This document shows, piece by piece, positions 52,427 through 64,000 of a stretch of DNA of 64,000 nucleotides (its first letter is position 1; each line of letters begins with the position of its first letter). The DNA comes from Littorina saxatilis (lineage: Eukaryota > Mollusca > Gastropoda > Littorinimorpha > Littorinidae). The DNA lies in assembly GCF_037325665.1 (NCBI RefSeq), contig NC_090260.1, positions 54,119,649 to 54,183,648 of the forward strand. The letters are read 5' to 3'. Under the pieces are notes generated by a model. The model did no database searches and was not told where the DNA came from. It saw only the letters and a list, made by a program, of their open reading frames with translations. A program made the position numbers and the translations under genes.

Positions 52427-53400
52427 AAGGCGAAAAATTGCTTTAATTCCACCCTCAAAAAGTCCCAGCCTTCAAACCGTAACAAATAACAGTACGCACT
52501 ATTAAGCAAAATTATAAACCAAGCCTTGATTATTAATTTTTATTATTACACTTGTATCAAACAAGTGACCTCCACCTTTTGATTGGCGTTTTTATTACAT
52601 TTGAATCGGACTTGTGGCCTTTCAAAGTTGCGGTGACCTTTGACTTTCAACAGAGGTCATATGTAACAGTGGTTTTTAAAAACATAATTTAGTTGGCTCA
52701 TATATCTGAGACAAATGATCGGACTACAGCCCTTTACATTATCGTGACACATATTTTTCTGAGGCACACTGGACAGTAATAGTGCAAAGGGTGGGGTTAA
52801 TCAAGGGAGTGAACCCCCCCTAAAAACACTACCAACCTGTCGGTTTTTTTGTTTTTTTTTAATGCCGTTTTGATCGCTCTTGCGTTTACAACCCATCTCA
52901 TCAAATCGTAATTTATTTCCAGGCTACCAGCAATAAAATACCTCAACATGAGGAACAAATTTAAAATAAACTCTGGCAAAAGACGTGACGTCACAAAGTT
53001 TGAGTATGCGCAACATTTTCGTTTACCAGTGCACTTCGTTACCTGCCCATTGCTGCTTTGGGTGATATTTTTTAAATGACTATTCCTATGCAGATGTTTG
53101 TGTAATTGGCCGTTTTCAAAACATACCCATTTTTCGATTTTTCGGTCCAAAATTCAAAACGGGGCACTGTCTTCCGAGACTCATAGCTCCGAAACGAACC
53201 CACTACCCTATATTTTTTTTATGCTGAATGCATAGCAGACAGATCGAACTTAAAAAATAACCAACTTTTGGGAGAAACCAAATTATATTTAACGGGTCCA
53301 GTGAACTACCTTAAAGTGATACAACTGTTGACTTTGTGGATACAACATTTATAACAACTGGAAAGTGTGTTTCTCTTTATCTCCGAGAGCTTAGCCTGAA
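52427..53400. other. Unassigned low-copy sequence
   Basis: Nearly 1 kb of A/T-rich sequence, including several T- and A-runs, with no ORF that looks real. Confidence 0.4.
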
Positions 53401-55576
53401 CATAGACCTATATTAGATAGGTCCCTGGCCTGAACATAGACCTATATTAGATAGGTCCCTGGCCTGAACAAAGACCTATATTAGATAGGTCCCTGGCCTG
53501 AACAAAGACCTATATTAGATAGGTCCCTGGCCTGAACAAAGACCTATATTAGATAGGTCCCTGGCCTGAACATAGACCTATATTAGATAGGTCCCTGGCC
53601 TGAACAAAGATCTATATTAGATAGGTCCCTGGCCTGAACATAGACCTATATTAGATAGGTCCCTGGCCTGAACAAAGACCTATATTAGATAGGTCCCTGG
53701 CCTGAACAAAGACCTATATTAGATAGGTCCCTGGCCTGAACAAAGACCTATATTAGATAGGTCCCTGGCCTGAACATAGATCTATATTAGATAGGTCCCT
53801 GGCCTGAACAAAGACCTATATTAGATAGGTCCCTGGCCTGAACAAAGATCTATATTAGATAGGTCCCTGGCCTGAACATAGACCTATATTAGATAGGTCC
53901 CTGGCCTGAACAAAGATCTATATTAGATAGGTCCCTGGCCTGAACATAGACCTATATTAGATAGGTCCCTGGCCTGAACAAAGACCTATATTAGATAGGT
54001 CCCTGGCCTGAACAAAGACCTATATTAGATAGGTCCCTGGCCTGAACAAAGACCTATATTAGATAGGTCCCTGGCCTGAACATAGATCTATATTAGATAG
54101 GTCCCTGGCCTGAACAAAGACCTATATTAGATAGGTCCCTGGCCTGAACAAAGACCTATATTAGATAGGTCCCTGGCCTGAACAAAGACCTATATTAGAT
54201 AGGTCCCTGGCCTGAACATAGACTTATATTAGATAGGTCCCTGGCCTGAACATGGATATATTTTAGATAGGTCCCTGGCCTGAACAAAGACCTATATTAG
54301 ATAGGTCCCTGGCCTGAACAAAGACCTATATTAGATAGGTCCCTGGCCTGAACATAGACCTATATTAGATAGGTCCCTGGCCTGAACATAGACCTATATT
54401 AGATAGGTCCCTGGCCTGAACAAAGACCTATATTAGATAGGTCCCTGGCCTGAACAAAGACCTATATTAGATAGGTCCCTGGCCTGAACATAGATCTATA
54501 TTAGATAGGTCCCTGGCCTGAACAAAGACCTATATTAGATAGGTCCCTGGCCTGAACAAAGACCTATATTAGATAGGTCCCTGGCCTGAACATAGATCTA
54601 TATTAGATAGGTCCCTGGCCTGAACATAGATCTATATTAGATAGTTCCCTGGCCTGAACAAAGACCTATATTAGATAGGTCCCTGGCCTGAACAAAGACC
54701 TATATTAGATAGGTCCCTGGCCTGAACAAAGACCTATATTAGATAGGTCCCTGGCCTGAACATAGATCTATATTAGATAGGTCCCTGGCCTGAACATAGA
54801 TCTATATTAGATAGGTCCCTGGCCTGAACAAAGACCTATATTAGATAGGTCCCTGGCCTGAACAAAGACCTATATCAGATAGGTCCCTGGCCTGAACATA
54901 GACCTATATTAGATAGGTCCCTGGCCTGAACAAAGACCTATATTAGATAGGTCCCTGGCCTGAACATAGACCTATATTAGATAGGTCCCTGGCCTGAACA
55001 AAGACCTATATTAGATAGGTCCCTGGCCTGAACAAAGACCTATATTAGATAGGTCCCTGGCCTGAACATAGATCTATATTAGATAGGTCCCTGGCCTGAA
55101 CATAGATCTATATTAGATAGGTCCCTGGCCTGAACAAAGACCTATATTAGATAGGTCTCTGGCCTGAACAAAGACCTATATCAGATAGGTCCCTGGCCTG
55201 AACATAGACCTATATTAGATAGGTCCCTGGCCTGAACATAGATCTATATTAGATAGGTCCCTGGCCTGAACATAGACCTATATTAGATAGGTCCCTGGCC
55301 TGAACATAGACCTATATTAGATAGGTCCCTGGCCTGAACATAGACCTATATTAGATAGGTCCCTGGCCTGAACATAGACCTATATTAGATAGGTCCCTGG
55401 CCTGAACAAAGACCTATATTAGATAGGTCCCTGGCCTGAACATAGACCTATATTAGATAGGTCCCTGGCCTGAACAAAGATCTATATTAGATAGGTCCCT
55501 GGCCTGAACATAGATCTATATTAGATAGGTCCCTGGCCTGAACAAAGACCTATATTAGATAGGTCCCTGGCCTGAA
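53401..55576. repeat. 34-bp minisatellite, each unit a hairpin
   Basis: About 64 copies with core GACCTATATTAGATAGGTCC followed by CTGGCCTGAACA(A/T)A. GACCTAT and ATAGGTC are perfect inverted arms round ATTAG. The left arm often reads GATCTAT, which still pairs as G-U in RNA; right-arm changes are rare. Very homogeneous. Confidence 0.97.
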
Positions 55577-55719
55577 GAACCAAAGATATATCAGCATGTC
55601 TCAAACATTTCTGCAAAAGCTCAAATCATTCATGCACACCCCCACACCCACACACACACACACACACGCAGACACACACATGCACAAAAACACACACAAA
55701 CAGACATGCACATACATAT

Positions 55720-55767
<48 letters not shown>

Positions 55768-55780
55768 GCGTCCTAGATCG
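55577..55780. repeat. (CA)n-rich tract
   Basis: CA repeats at about 55638-55670 and 55731-55764. Confidence 0.9.
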
Positions 55781-56140
55781 TAATAAAGGTTGTCATGACG
55801 ATAACAAACAAATACCAACCTTGTCTGTGATCCCCTTCCCTGCCAGGTGTAAATATCTTGTCAGGTGTGAATATCTCGCTAACTGCCAGGTATGTAAATG
55901 TCCACTCTCTGCCACTTATACTAATATAACTATTTTCGCTGGGTGAGACAGCAAGATATCCAATACTGTCTCAGTAGTCCAGGAAAGCGAACTGTCTGAC
56001 AGCAAGGAATCCGGCACTGTCCCCGAAATCCAATATATAGAGTGCTATAGTACAGCGCTAGCGTATGTCCAGGACAGCAAGGAATCCAGCACTGTCCCCC
56101 GAATCCAATATAGAGAGTGCTGTAGTACAGCGCTAGCGTC
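55781..56140. repeat. Low-copy sequence with a tandem duplication
   Basis: A unit of about 72 bp beginning GACAGCAAGGAATCC and ending CAGCGCTAGCGT occurs twice (about 55998-56067 and 56071-56142). No gene is seen. Confidence 0.75.
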
Positions 56141-56400
56141 TGTCGATATGAAAGGGGAGGGAGGGGGAAGCGTGGTGATTATGATAATAGCACGCGCTGT
56201 CACACCACGGCGCCTCGTGCGTTGCTATGGACCACGCCGTCAACACGGCAGCAAAGACGACATGGGACAATCGTTTTGATCGAACCACTCGGCGCTCTCT
56301 TTATTTTCCCCTCCGCCATTTTCTCCTCTGCTGTTTTCTCCCGTGGTATTTCGCAACGAACCGTGACTGGCTGTCTCTTGGCTGGCTGCCCGGTGACCCA
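56141..56400. other. GC-rich, promoter- or exon-like stretch
   Basis: CpG-containing sequence just left of the 30-bp array. The minus strand holds AAAATGGCGG (about 56320) in a fair start context, followed by a short frame (MAEGKIKRAPSGSIKTIVPC). No family is recognised. Confidence 0.2.
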
Positions 56401-57165
56401 CTTAAAGCACACTCCAGTATCTACACTGCACTGAAAGCACACTCCAGTATCTACACTGCACTTAAAGCTCACTCCACTATCTACACTGCACTTAAAGCAC
56501 ACTCCAGTATCTACACTGCATACAAAAACACACTTCACTATCTACACTGCACTTAAAGCACACTCCATCCACTATCTACACTTCACTTAAATCTCACGCC
56601 ACTATCTACACTGCATTTAAAGCACACTCCAGTATCTACACTGCATTTAAAGCACATTCCATCCACTATCTACACTGCACTTAAAGCTTACTCCACTATC
56701 TACACTGCATTTAAAGCACACTACACTATCTACATTGCACTTAAAGCACACTCCAGTATCTACACCGCACTTAAATCTCACTCCACTATCTACACTGCAC
56801 TTAAAGCTCACTCCACTATCTACACTGTACGTAAAGGACACTCCAGTATCTACACCGCACTTAAAGCACACTCCACTATCTACACTCCACTTAAAGCTCA
56901 CTCCACTATCTACATTGCACTTAAAGCACACTCCACTATCTACACTGCACTTAAAGCACACTCCAGTATCTACACCGCACTTAAAGCACACTCCACTATC
57001 TACACTGCACTTAAAGCTCACTCCACTATCTACACTGCACTTAAAGCTCACTCCACTATCTACACTGCACTTAAAGCACACTCCACTATCTACACTGCAC
57101 TTTAAGCACACTCCACTATCTACATTGCACTTAAAGCTCACTCCACTATCGGTAATCTTGAACTT
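56401..57165. repeat. 30-bp minisatellite
   Basis: About 25 copies with core CCACTATCTACACTGCACTT then AAAGCACACT. The unit length is a multiple of three, so decapeptide frames (CFKCSVDSGV) are open on the minus strand. Units alternate AAAGCACA and AAAGCTCA. Confidence 0.95.
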
Positions 57166-57404
57166 ATAGCGTGTTAAATTCATAGTTCATAATAGCCAAC
57201 TTGCACAATACCCCGCTTGAATAGCTCTTCTGTGCGAAAGAGAAGGAAGATTCACTTCCGTGCGGTCTTTTTATTTGCCCTCAAGAGTTATCGTTCCCTC
57301 TGTACATGTATACGCTATGTGCAGTCACTGATCTAAAGTAAATGGTTACCGCGAGTGGGAATGTTCGTGCGATTGTAAGTACCAAAGTTGCAAAATAATT
57401 CACA
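57166..57404. other. Unassigned sequence
   Basis: No feature seen. Confidence 0.4.
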
Positions 57405-57554
57405 TTAAAGAAAGAAAAATACAATATTCAGGATACAAGAAACCGAAGCTGATAAAGTTATTGAACAGACAACAAAGTATCGGGATGGCACGTAATTTTG
57501 ACGTCGATAATTCAGCCATCGCTTCACAAGCGCTAGTGTTCTCTGGCGTGTGTA

Positions 57555-57695
57555 AAAAAAAAAAAATTTAAAAAAATCGATCGCCTTTCCTTTGTGTACG
57601 GGCCATGCTTGGGTACTTTGAACAACTTTAGGATTATTCTTGCGGCTATCATTGCTGCAGCCAACTGCTGCACAGTGCAAATTCACCCTTTTCAA
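57555..57695 (-). CDS. Possible THAP-type zinc-finger start, weak
   Basis: A minus frame from the ATG at 57695 begins MKRVNLHCAAVGCSNDSRKN. A C-x4-C near the N-terminus followed by N resembles the opening of THAP domains. The downstream Cys-x2-His and the AVPTF box are not seen before a T/A-rich stretch, so this is at best a first exon or a decayed copy. Confidence 0.2.
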
Positions 57696-59060
57696 GCCGA
57701 AGTGTCTGAACTGAAACGCTATCTCTCACAGAGCTATCAAAACATGCCCGCATTTTTTGGCAGATCTCGCAAGGCCACGCAAGGTATCGCAGCCATTTTT
57801 TCGCGTGGCTTCGCGGCGCTGGCCGATAGGGCAAGTCGCCTATTCAGAGGCATTTAAGTCTCCAAATTTGTAGAACCTGCACTTGTAATCATAACAAGTC
57901 ATTTTAGATCCATTTGAAGTTACGGAATGAACTCCGATGAACTGTACGAATGCATTTCGTTTACATGGGTCAAAGAAGGAATTATCCGTATGAGCGAACA
58001 AGGGAGACAACTCTTTCGTGTAAACGATGTCCCATGGTTGACAACGTACGCCATTTTCGGTGCATTTTCGTCGATTGAACAACCAAATTAATTAATTGTG
58101 CTTAAGTTTGGAGCTCAATCCGTCAATTAATTTCACGACAAATGTTCTTTGGCCGCTTGCTTTCATGGGCTTGTATCAGTTTTCTGCAATAGCGCTTTCC
58201 TCAACGTAGTTTTGGGTATCTTAGAAAAGAATAATCGACCCCGAAAACTTTCGAACTGAAGCTGTTCGTAGCAGACGGACTTTTGATCGGCTGTGGTCTC
58301 ACACTTTCACAGATATCTTTCAATATAATTCCTTGTTCGACAAGTTGCAGGCATGGGAATTGTCCGCCGAACGGCGGACTTCCGCCGACATTTTTGTTTG
58401 TTCCGCCGTAAAAGCAAAAGTGTCCGCCAAAAAAATAAAGGGCGAAAACTGTCCGTACTTTGTTAACACACTGCTACCGCCCGCCTCAGTTATTTGAACT
58501 TTGAGTGAAACAGCTCGCTGTTGATTCGCGGGCACGCTATAGGATTCGCGGGCACGCGACAGCATTGAACGCAGTGTACCAGTGAAAATGTCGATCGAGC
58601 GTGTTGTAAAACGTGGTCAAAATTTCCATGACACTGGATGCGCGAACAAATGGAAATGGGAGTGAGTGTCGGCTGTTGTGGAAGTGAATAGAGACAAACA
58701 GCGCGTCGGCACCCGTTTTAGAAAAAATTGATGTCCGTGGTTCAGCATGGTGCATCGTCTGCAACACCTAGTTTTGTATGCCAGTCGGGGACTTCAAGCA
58801 CTAACTGACCATCTCCGCAGGAAGAAGCCCATTGAAACGTGCTCTTCTCTGAAGGACAATCAACGTTTGCCAGGTGGGCTTTTTTCTGCTCAAGTGAAGC
58901 ACAGTGCTCCTGAACTGTTTGATTTTCCTTCGATTTTATACGGCAGAAGAAGAACAGATTTTGGCTCAAGTCAAGCGAAGAACACCGCTCTAGATCTGAA
59001 CTTTGCGCATCTGTTTCAGTTTGTCTCCATTCGAATGTCACTGTGCTGATCGTATTCTTC
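57696..59060. other. Unassigned low-copy sequence
   Basis: About 1.36 kb. It includes TCCGCCGAACGGCGGACTTC near 58360 and a doubled GATTCGCGGGCACGC near 58517-58560. Frames of 76-117 codons here show no known motif. Confidence 0.4.
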
Positions 59061-59061
59061 G

Positions 59062-59119
59062 ATTGCCTACTTAAGTTACTTTTGTAAGAGATCATGGGAA
59101 AGTAACTTAAGTAGGCAAT
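59062..59119. repeat. Perfect short hairpin (21-bp arms)
   Basis: ATTGCCTACTTAAGTTACTT at 59062 onward and its reverse complement ending at 59119, separated by about 15 bases. It lies outside any tandem array. Confidence 0.9.
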
Positions 59120-59283
59120 TCTTATTGGTGATAGCCTGTGTAACTTTTATGTTTGAAAATAAACCAGATTGCACAGATTGTTACATTTTCCTGTTTGTCT
59201 GATCAATTTGTTTAACAAATTTCAACCATATAAATTAAGTAGATGTGCAACGCCAAGGCACTGCATACCCCAGCGAAAGACAA

Positions 59284-60049
<766 letters not shown>

Positions 60050-60353
60050 CACGGTTGGGCTAGTAGTAAGGCGTCCGCCCCGTGATCGGGAGGTCGTGGG
60101 TTAGAACCCAGGCCGGATCATACCTAAGACTTTAAAATTGGCAATCTAGTGGCTGCTCCGCCTGGCGTCTGGCATTATGGGGTTAGTGCATGCTAGGACT
60201 GGTTGGTCCGGTGTCAGAATAATGTGACTGGGTGAGACATGAAGCCTGTGCTGTGACTTCTGGCTTGTGTGTGGCGCACTTTATATCTCAAAGCAGCACC
60301 GCCCTGATAATTATGGCCCTTCGTGGTCGGCTGGGCGTTAAGCAAACAAACAA
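60050..60353 (+). mobile_element. tRNA-derived SINE with 11-bp target duplication
   Basis: The tRNA-like head has an A-box-like GGGCTAGTAGTAAGG and a B-box-like GGGTTAGAACCC. The 3' end reads GGGCGTTAAGCAAACAAACA. The target duplication is ATACGCACATA (60039-60049 and 60354-60364). It sits inside the CA-rich tract and is unrelated in sequence to the other two SINEs. Confidence 0.9.
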
Positions 60354-60485
60354 ATACGCACATAGACGGACACACACCCCTTTACAAACAAACACATATA
60401 CACACTCATACATACACAAACATACACACAAACTCATGCACACACACATTCACACACACACTCTTTCTCCCTCTCTCTCAGTCTT

Positions 60486-60516
<31 letters not shown>

Positions 60517-60739
60517 CCCCAAGTCACACACGCACACATACACACACTCACTCACACGCACTCACTCATTCTCTCACAAAAACTTCATACACACAAAACA
60601 CACACCCATACGCACATATGGACAGACGGACATACACACCTTTACAAACAAACACGCATACACGCACACACATACACTTATGCACACACACACACACCAC
60701 ACTCACACACACACACGAGTACAGACTCATGCACGCGTG

Positions 60740-60793
<54 letters not shown>

Positions 60794-60846
60794 TACAGAC
60801 TCATACACGCGTGCGCACACACACGAGTACAGACTCATGCACGCGT

Positions 60847-60886
<40 letters not shown>

Positions 60887-60900
60887 GTGTGTACACGCAA
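60354..60900. repeat. CA-rich tract with higher-order duplication
   Basis: Irregular CA repeats. GAGTACAGACTCATGCACGC-type blocks occur three times (about 60716, 60790 and 60824). Long open Thr-His frames are artefacts. Confidence 0.9.
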
Positions 60901-61350
60901 GCACAAGACCAAGTGCGCACGAAAAAGATCCTGTAATCCATGTCAGAGTTCGGTGGGTTATAGAAACACGAAAATACCCAGCATGCTTCCTCCGAAAACG
61001 GCGTATGGCTGCCTAAATGGCGGGGTAAAAAACGGTCATACACGTAAAATTCCACTCGTGCAAAAAAACACGAGTGTACGTGGGAGTTTCAGCCCACGAA
61101 CGCAGAAGAAGCAGAAGAAGAAAAGGTATTGCATTTCAGCTTGGAGGCTTGGGAACTAATTAATGACTTCGGTCATTAAAAATCTGAAAATTGTAATTAA
61201 AATTATTTTTTTTATAAAACGATCCAAACTTACGTTCATTTTATTTTTGATTATGTTCTGATTCCAAAAACATATAGATATGTTATATTCGGATAAAAAA
61301 AACAAGCTCTGAAAATTAATGATATCAAAATTATGATTAAAATTAAATTT
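60901..61350. other. Unassigned sequence
   Basis: About 450 bases, A/T-rich on the right. No gene seen. Confidence 0.4.
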
Positions 61351-62880
61351 CGGAAATGTTGACCCCCCTGCCTCGCCCGTTGGTCATGTTGACCCCCCAG
61401 CCTCGCATGTTGGTCATGTTGACCCCCTTGCCTCGCCTGTTGGTCATGTTGACCCCCTTGCCTCGCCTGTTGGTCATGTTGACCCCCTTGCCTCGTCTGT
61501 TGGTCATGTTGACCCCCCATCCTCACCTGTTGGCCATGTTGACCCTCCTGCCTCACCTGTTGGCCATGTTGACCCCCCCTGCCTCGCCTGTTGACCCCCT
61601 GCCTCGCCTGTCGGTCATGTTGACCCCCCATCCTCACCTGTTGGCCATGTTGACCCCCGTACCTCGCCTGTTGGTCATGTTGATCCCCTGCCTCACCATG
61701 TTGACCCCCTTGCCTCGCCTGTTGGTCATGTTGACCCCCTTGCCTCGCCTGTTGGTCATGTTGACCCCCTTGCCTCGCCTGTGGGCCATGTTGACCCCCG
61801 TACCTCGCCTGTTGGTCATGTTGACCCCCGTACCTCGCCTGTTGGTCATGTTGACCCCCTTGCCTCGCCTGTTGGTCATGTTGACCCCCTTGCCTCGCCT
61901 GGTGGTCATGTTGACCCCCTTGCCTCGCCTGTTGGCCATGTTGACCCCCTTGCCTCGCCTGTTGGTCATGTTGACCCCCTTGCCTCGCCTGTGGGCCATG
62001 TTGACCCCCGTACCTCGCCTGTTGGTCATGTTGACCCCCTTGCCTCGCCTGTTGGTCATGTTGACCCCCTTGCCTCGCCTGTTGGTCATGTTGACCCCCT
62101 TGCCTCGCCTGTTGGCCATGTTGACCCCCTTGCCTCGCCTGTTGGTCATGTTGACCCCCTTGCCTCGCCTGTTGGCCATGTTGACCCCCGTACCTCGCCT
62201 GTTGGTCATGTTGACCCCCTTGCCTCGCCTGTTGGTCGTGTTGACCCCCTTGCCTCGCCTGTTGGTCATGTTGACCCCCTTGCCTCGCCTGTTGGCCATG
62301 TTGACCCCCTTGCCTCGCCTGTTGGTCATGTTGACCCCCTTGCCTCGCCTGTTGGTCGTGTTGACCCCCCTGCCTCGCCTGTTGGTCATGTTTACCCCCC
62401 ATCCTCGCCTGTTGGTCGTGTTGACCCCCCTGCCTTGCCTGTTGACCCCCCTGCCTCGCCTGTTGGTCATGTTGACTCCCTTGCCTCGCCTGTTGGTCAT
62501 GTTGACCCCCTTGCCTCGCCTGTTGGCCATGTTGACCCCCCTGCCTCGCCTGTTGGTCATGTTGACCCCCCTGCCTCGTCTGTTGATCATGTTGACCCCC
62601 CTGCCTTGCCTGTTGGTCATGTTGACCCCCTTGCCTCGCCATTTGGCCATGTTGACACCCTTGCCCCGCCTGTTGGCCATGTTGACCCCCCTGCCCCGCC
62701 CGTTGGTCATGTTGACCCCCTTGCCTCATCTGTTGGTCATGTGAACCACCCTGCCTCACCTGTTGGTCATGTGAACTCCCCTGTCTCACCTGTTGGTCAT
62801 GTTGACCCCCCCATCCTCACCTGTTGGTCGTGTAAACCACTCTGCCTCACCTGTTAGTCATGTTGACCCCCCCTGCCTTA
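61351..62880. repeat. 30-bp minisatellite, open on both strands
   Basis: About 50 copies with core CTCGCCTGTTGGTCATGTTG then ACCCCCTTGC. Because 30 is a multiple of three, several frames stay open for the whole array: minus GGQHDQQARQ and NMTNRRGKGV, plus LTPLPRLLVM and VDPLASPVGH. No promoter, splice site or signal peptide supports a protein. Confidence 0.95.
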
Positions 62881-63865
<985 letters not shown>

Positions 63866-64000
63866 CCGCCATACATCATATATCCTGTAGCCATGACATA
63901 ACCCCGCCGTCATACATCCACCATCATGTAGCTATGACATACAGCCGCCGTCATACATCCACCATCATGTAGCTATGACATACACCCGCCGTCATACATC
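63866..64000. repeat. About 40-bp tandem repeat, cut by the window end
   Basis: At least three copies with core CGCCGTCATACATCCACCAT. It continues past the window. Confidence 0.85.

Noticed and set aside
57405-57857. Full THAP transposase or gene
   Set aside because: Only the first Cys pair is seen. The second half of the finger and later domains are absent, so only a weak partial call is kept.

Overview
This is eukaryotic, almost certainly animal, DNA: a split calpain gene, many non-LTR (LINE) fragments with FADD-type reverse transcriptases, tRNA-derived SINEs, LTR-element fossils, and long micro- and minisatellites. The repeat mix (LINE tails such as (CAGTTT)n, a SINE ending in (TTGA)n, a SINE ending in a CAAACAAACAAAT tail) suggests a marine gastropod mollusc. 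That placement is inference. By eye, roughly 40 percent of the window is tandem repeat.

Layout. 1-3682: fossil of a Ty3/gypsy-like LTR element (Gag-protease part and a probable 3' LTR). 3745-22492: the 5' part of a calpain-5-like gene on the minus strand, with three coding exons (22041-22194, 18850-18981, 5742-5944) in a sea of minisatellites. One of these is a 12.3 kb, 25-bp array in intron 2. The gene continues left beyond the window, or its next exon lies outside it. 22500-36170: LINE and SINE fragments, hairpins, (CT)n tracts, an 18-bp array and unassigned sequence. 36180-38915: a 2 kb purine-rich array between inverted copies of a short repeat. 38918-47703: LINEs, one carrying a nested SINE and one carrying a young LTR element in its 3' tail. 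47704-64000: minisatellites (19, 30, 34, 30 and 30 bp units), CA- and CT-rich tracts, a SINE, and unassigned low-copy sequence with one weak membrane-protein ORF and one weak THAP-like ORF.

The only gene I can name is the calpain. It matches CAPN5/CAPN6-type calpains through exons 1-3. At the active site the nucleophile Cys reads Ser and the oxyanion-hole Gln reads Pro, so it looks like a pseudoprotease. Every one of its six exon edges lies within about 20 bases of a tandem array. At four of them (exon 1 acceptor, exon 1 donor, exon 2 acceptor, exon 3 acceptor) the repeated unit itself spans the exon-intron junction, which makes arrays of decoy splice sites. For exon 1 the nearest extra units on both sides are in frame. 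This is the most unusual system in the window.

A second pattern is that one set of LINE fragments ends, always in the same orientation, on (TC)n microsatellites. Several also start on (TC)n, which suggests microsatellite-targeted insertion. Their 3' ends share a two-stem RNA fold with compensating changes.

Everything here was read by eye. Array copy numbers and some edges are approximate.
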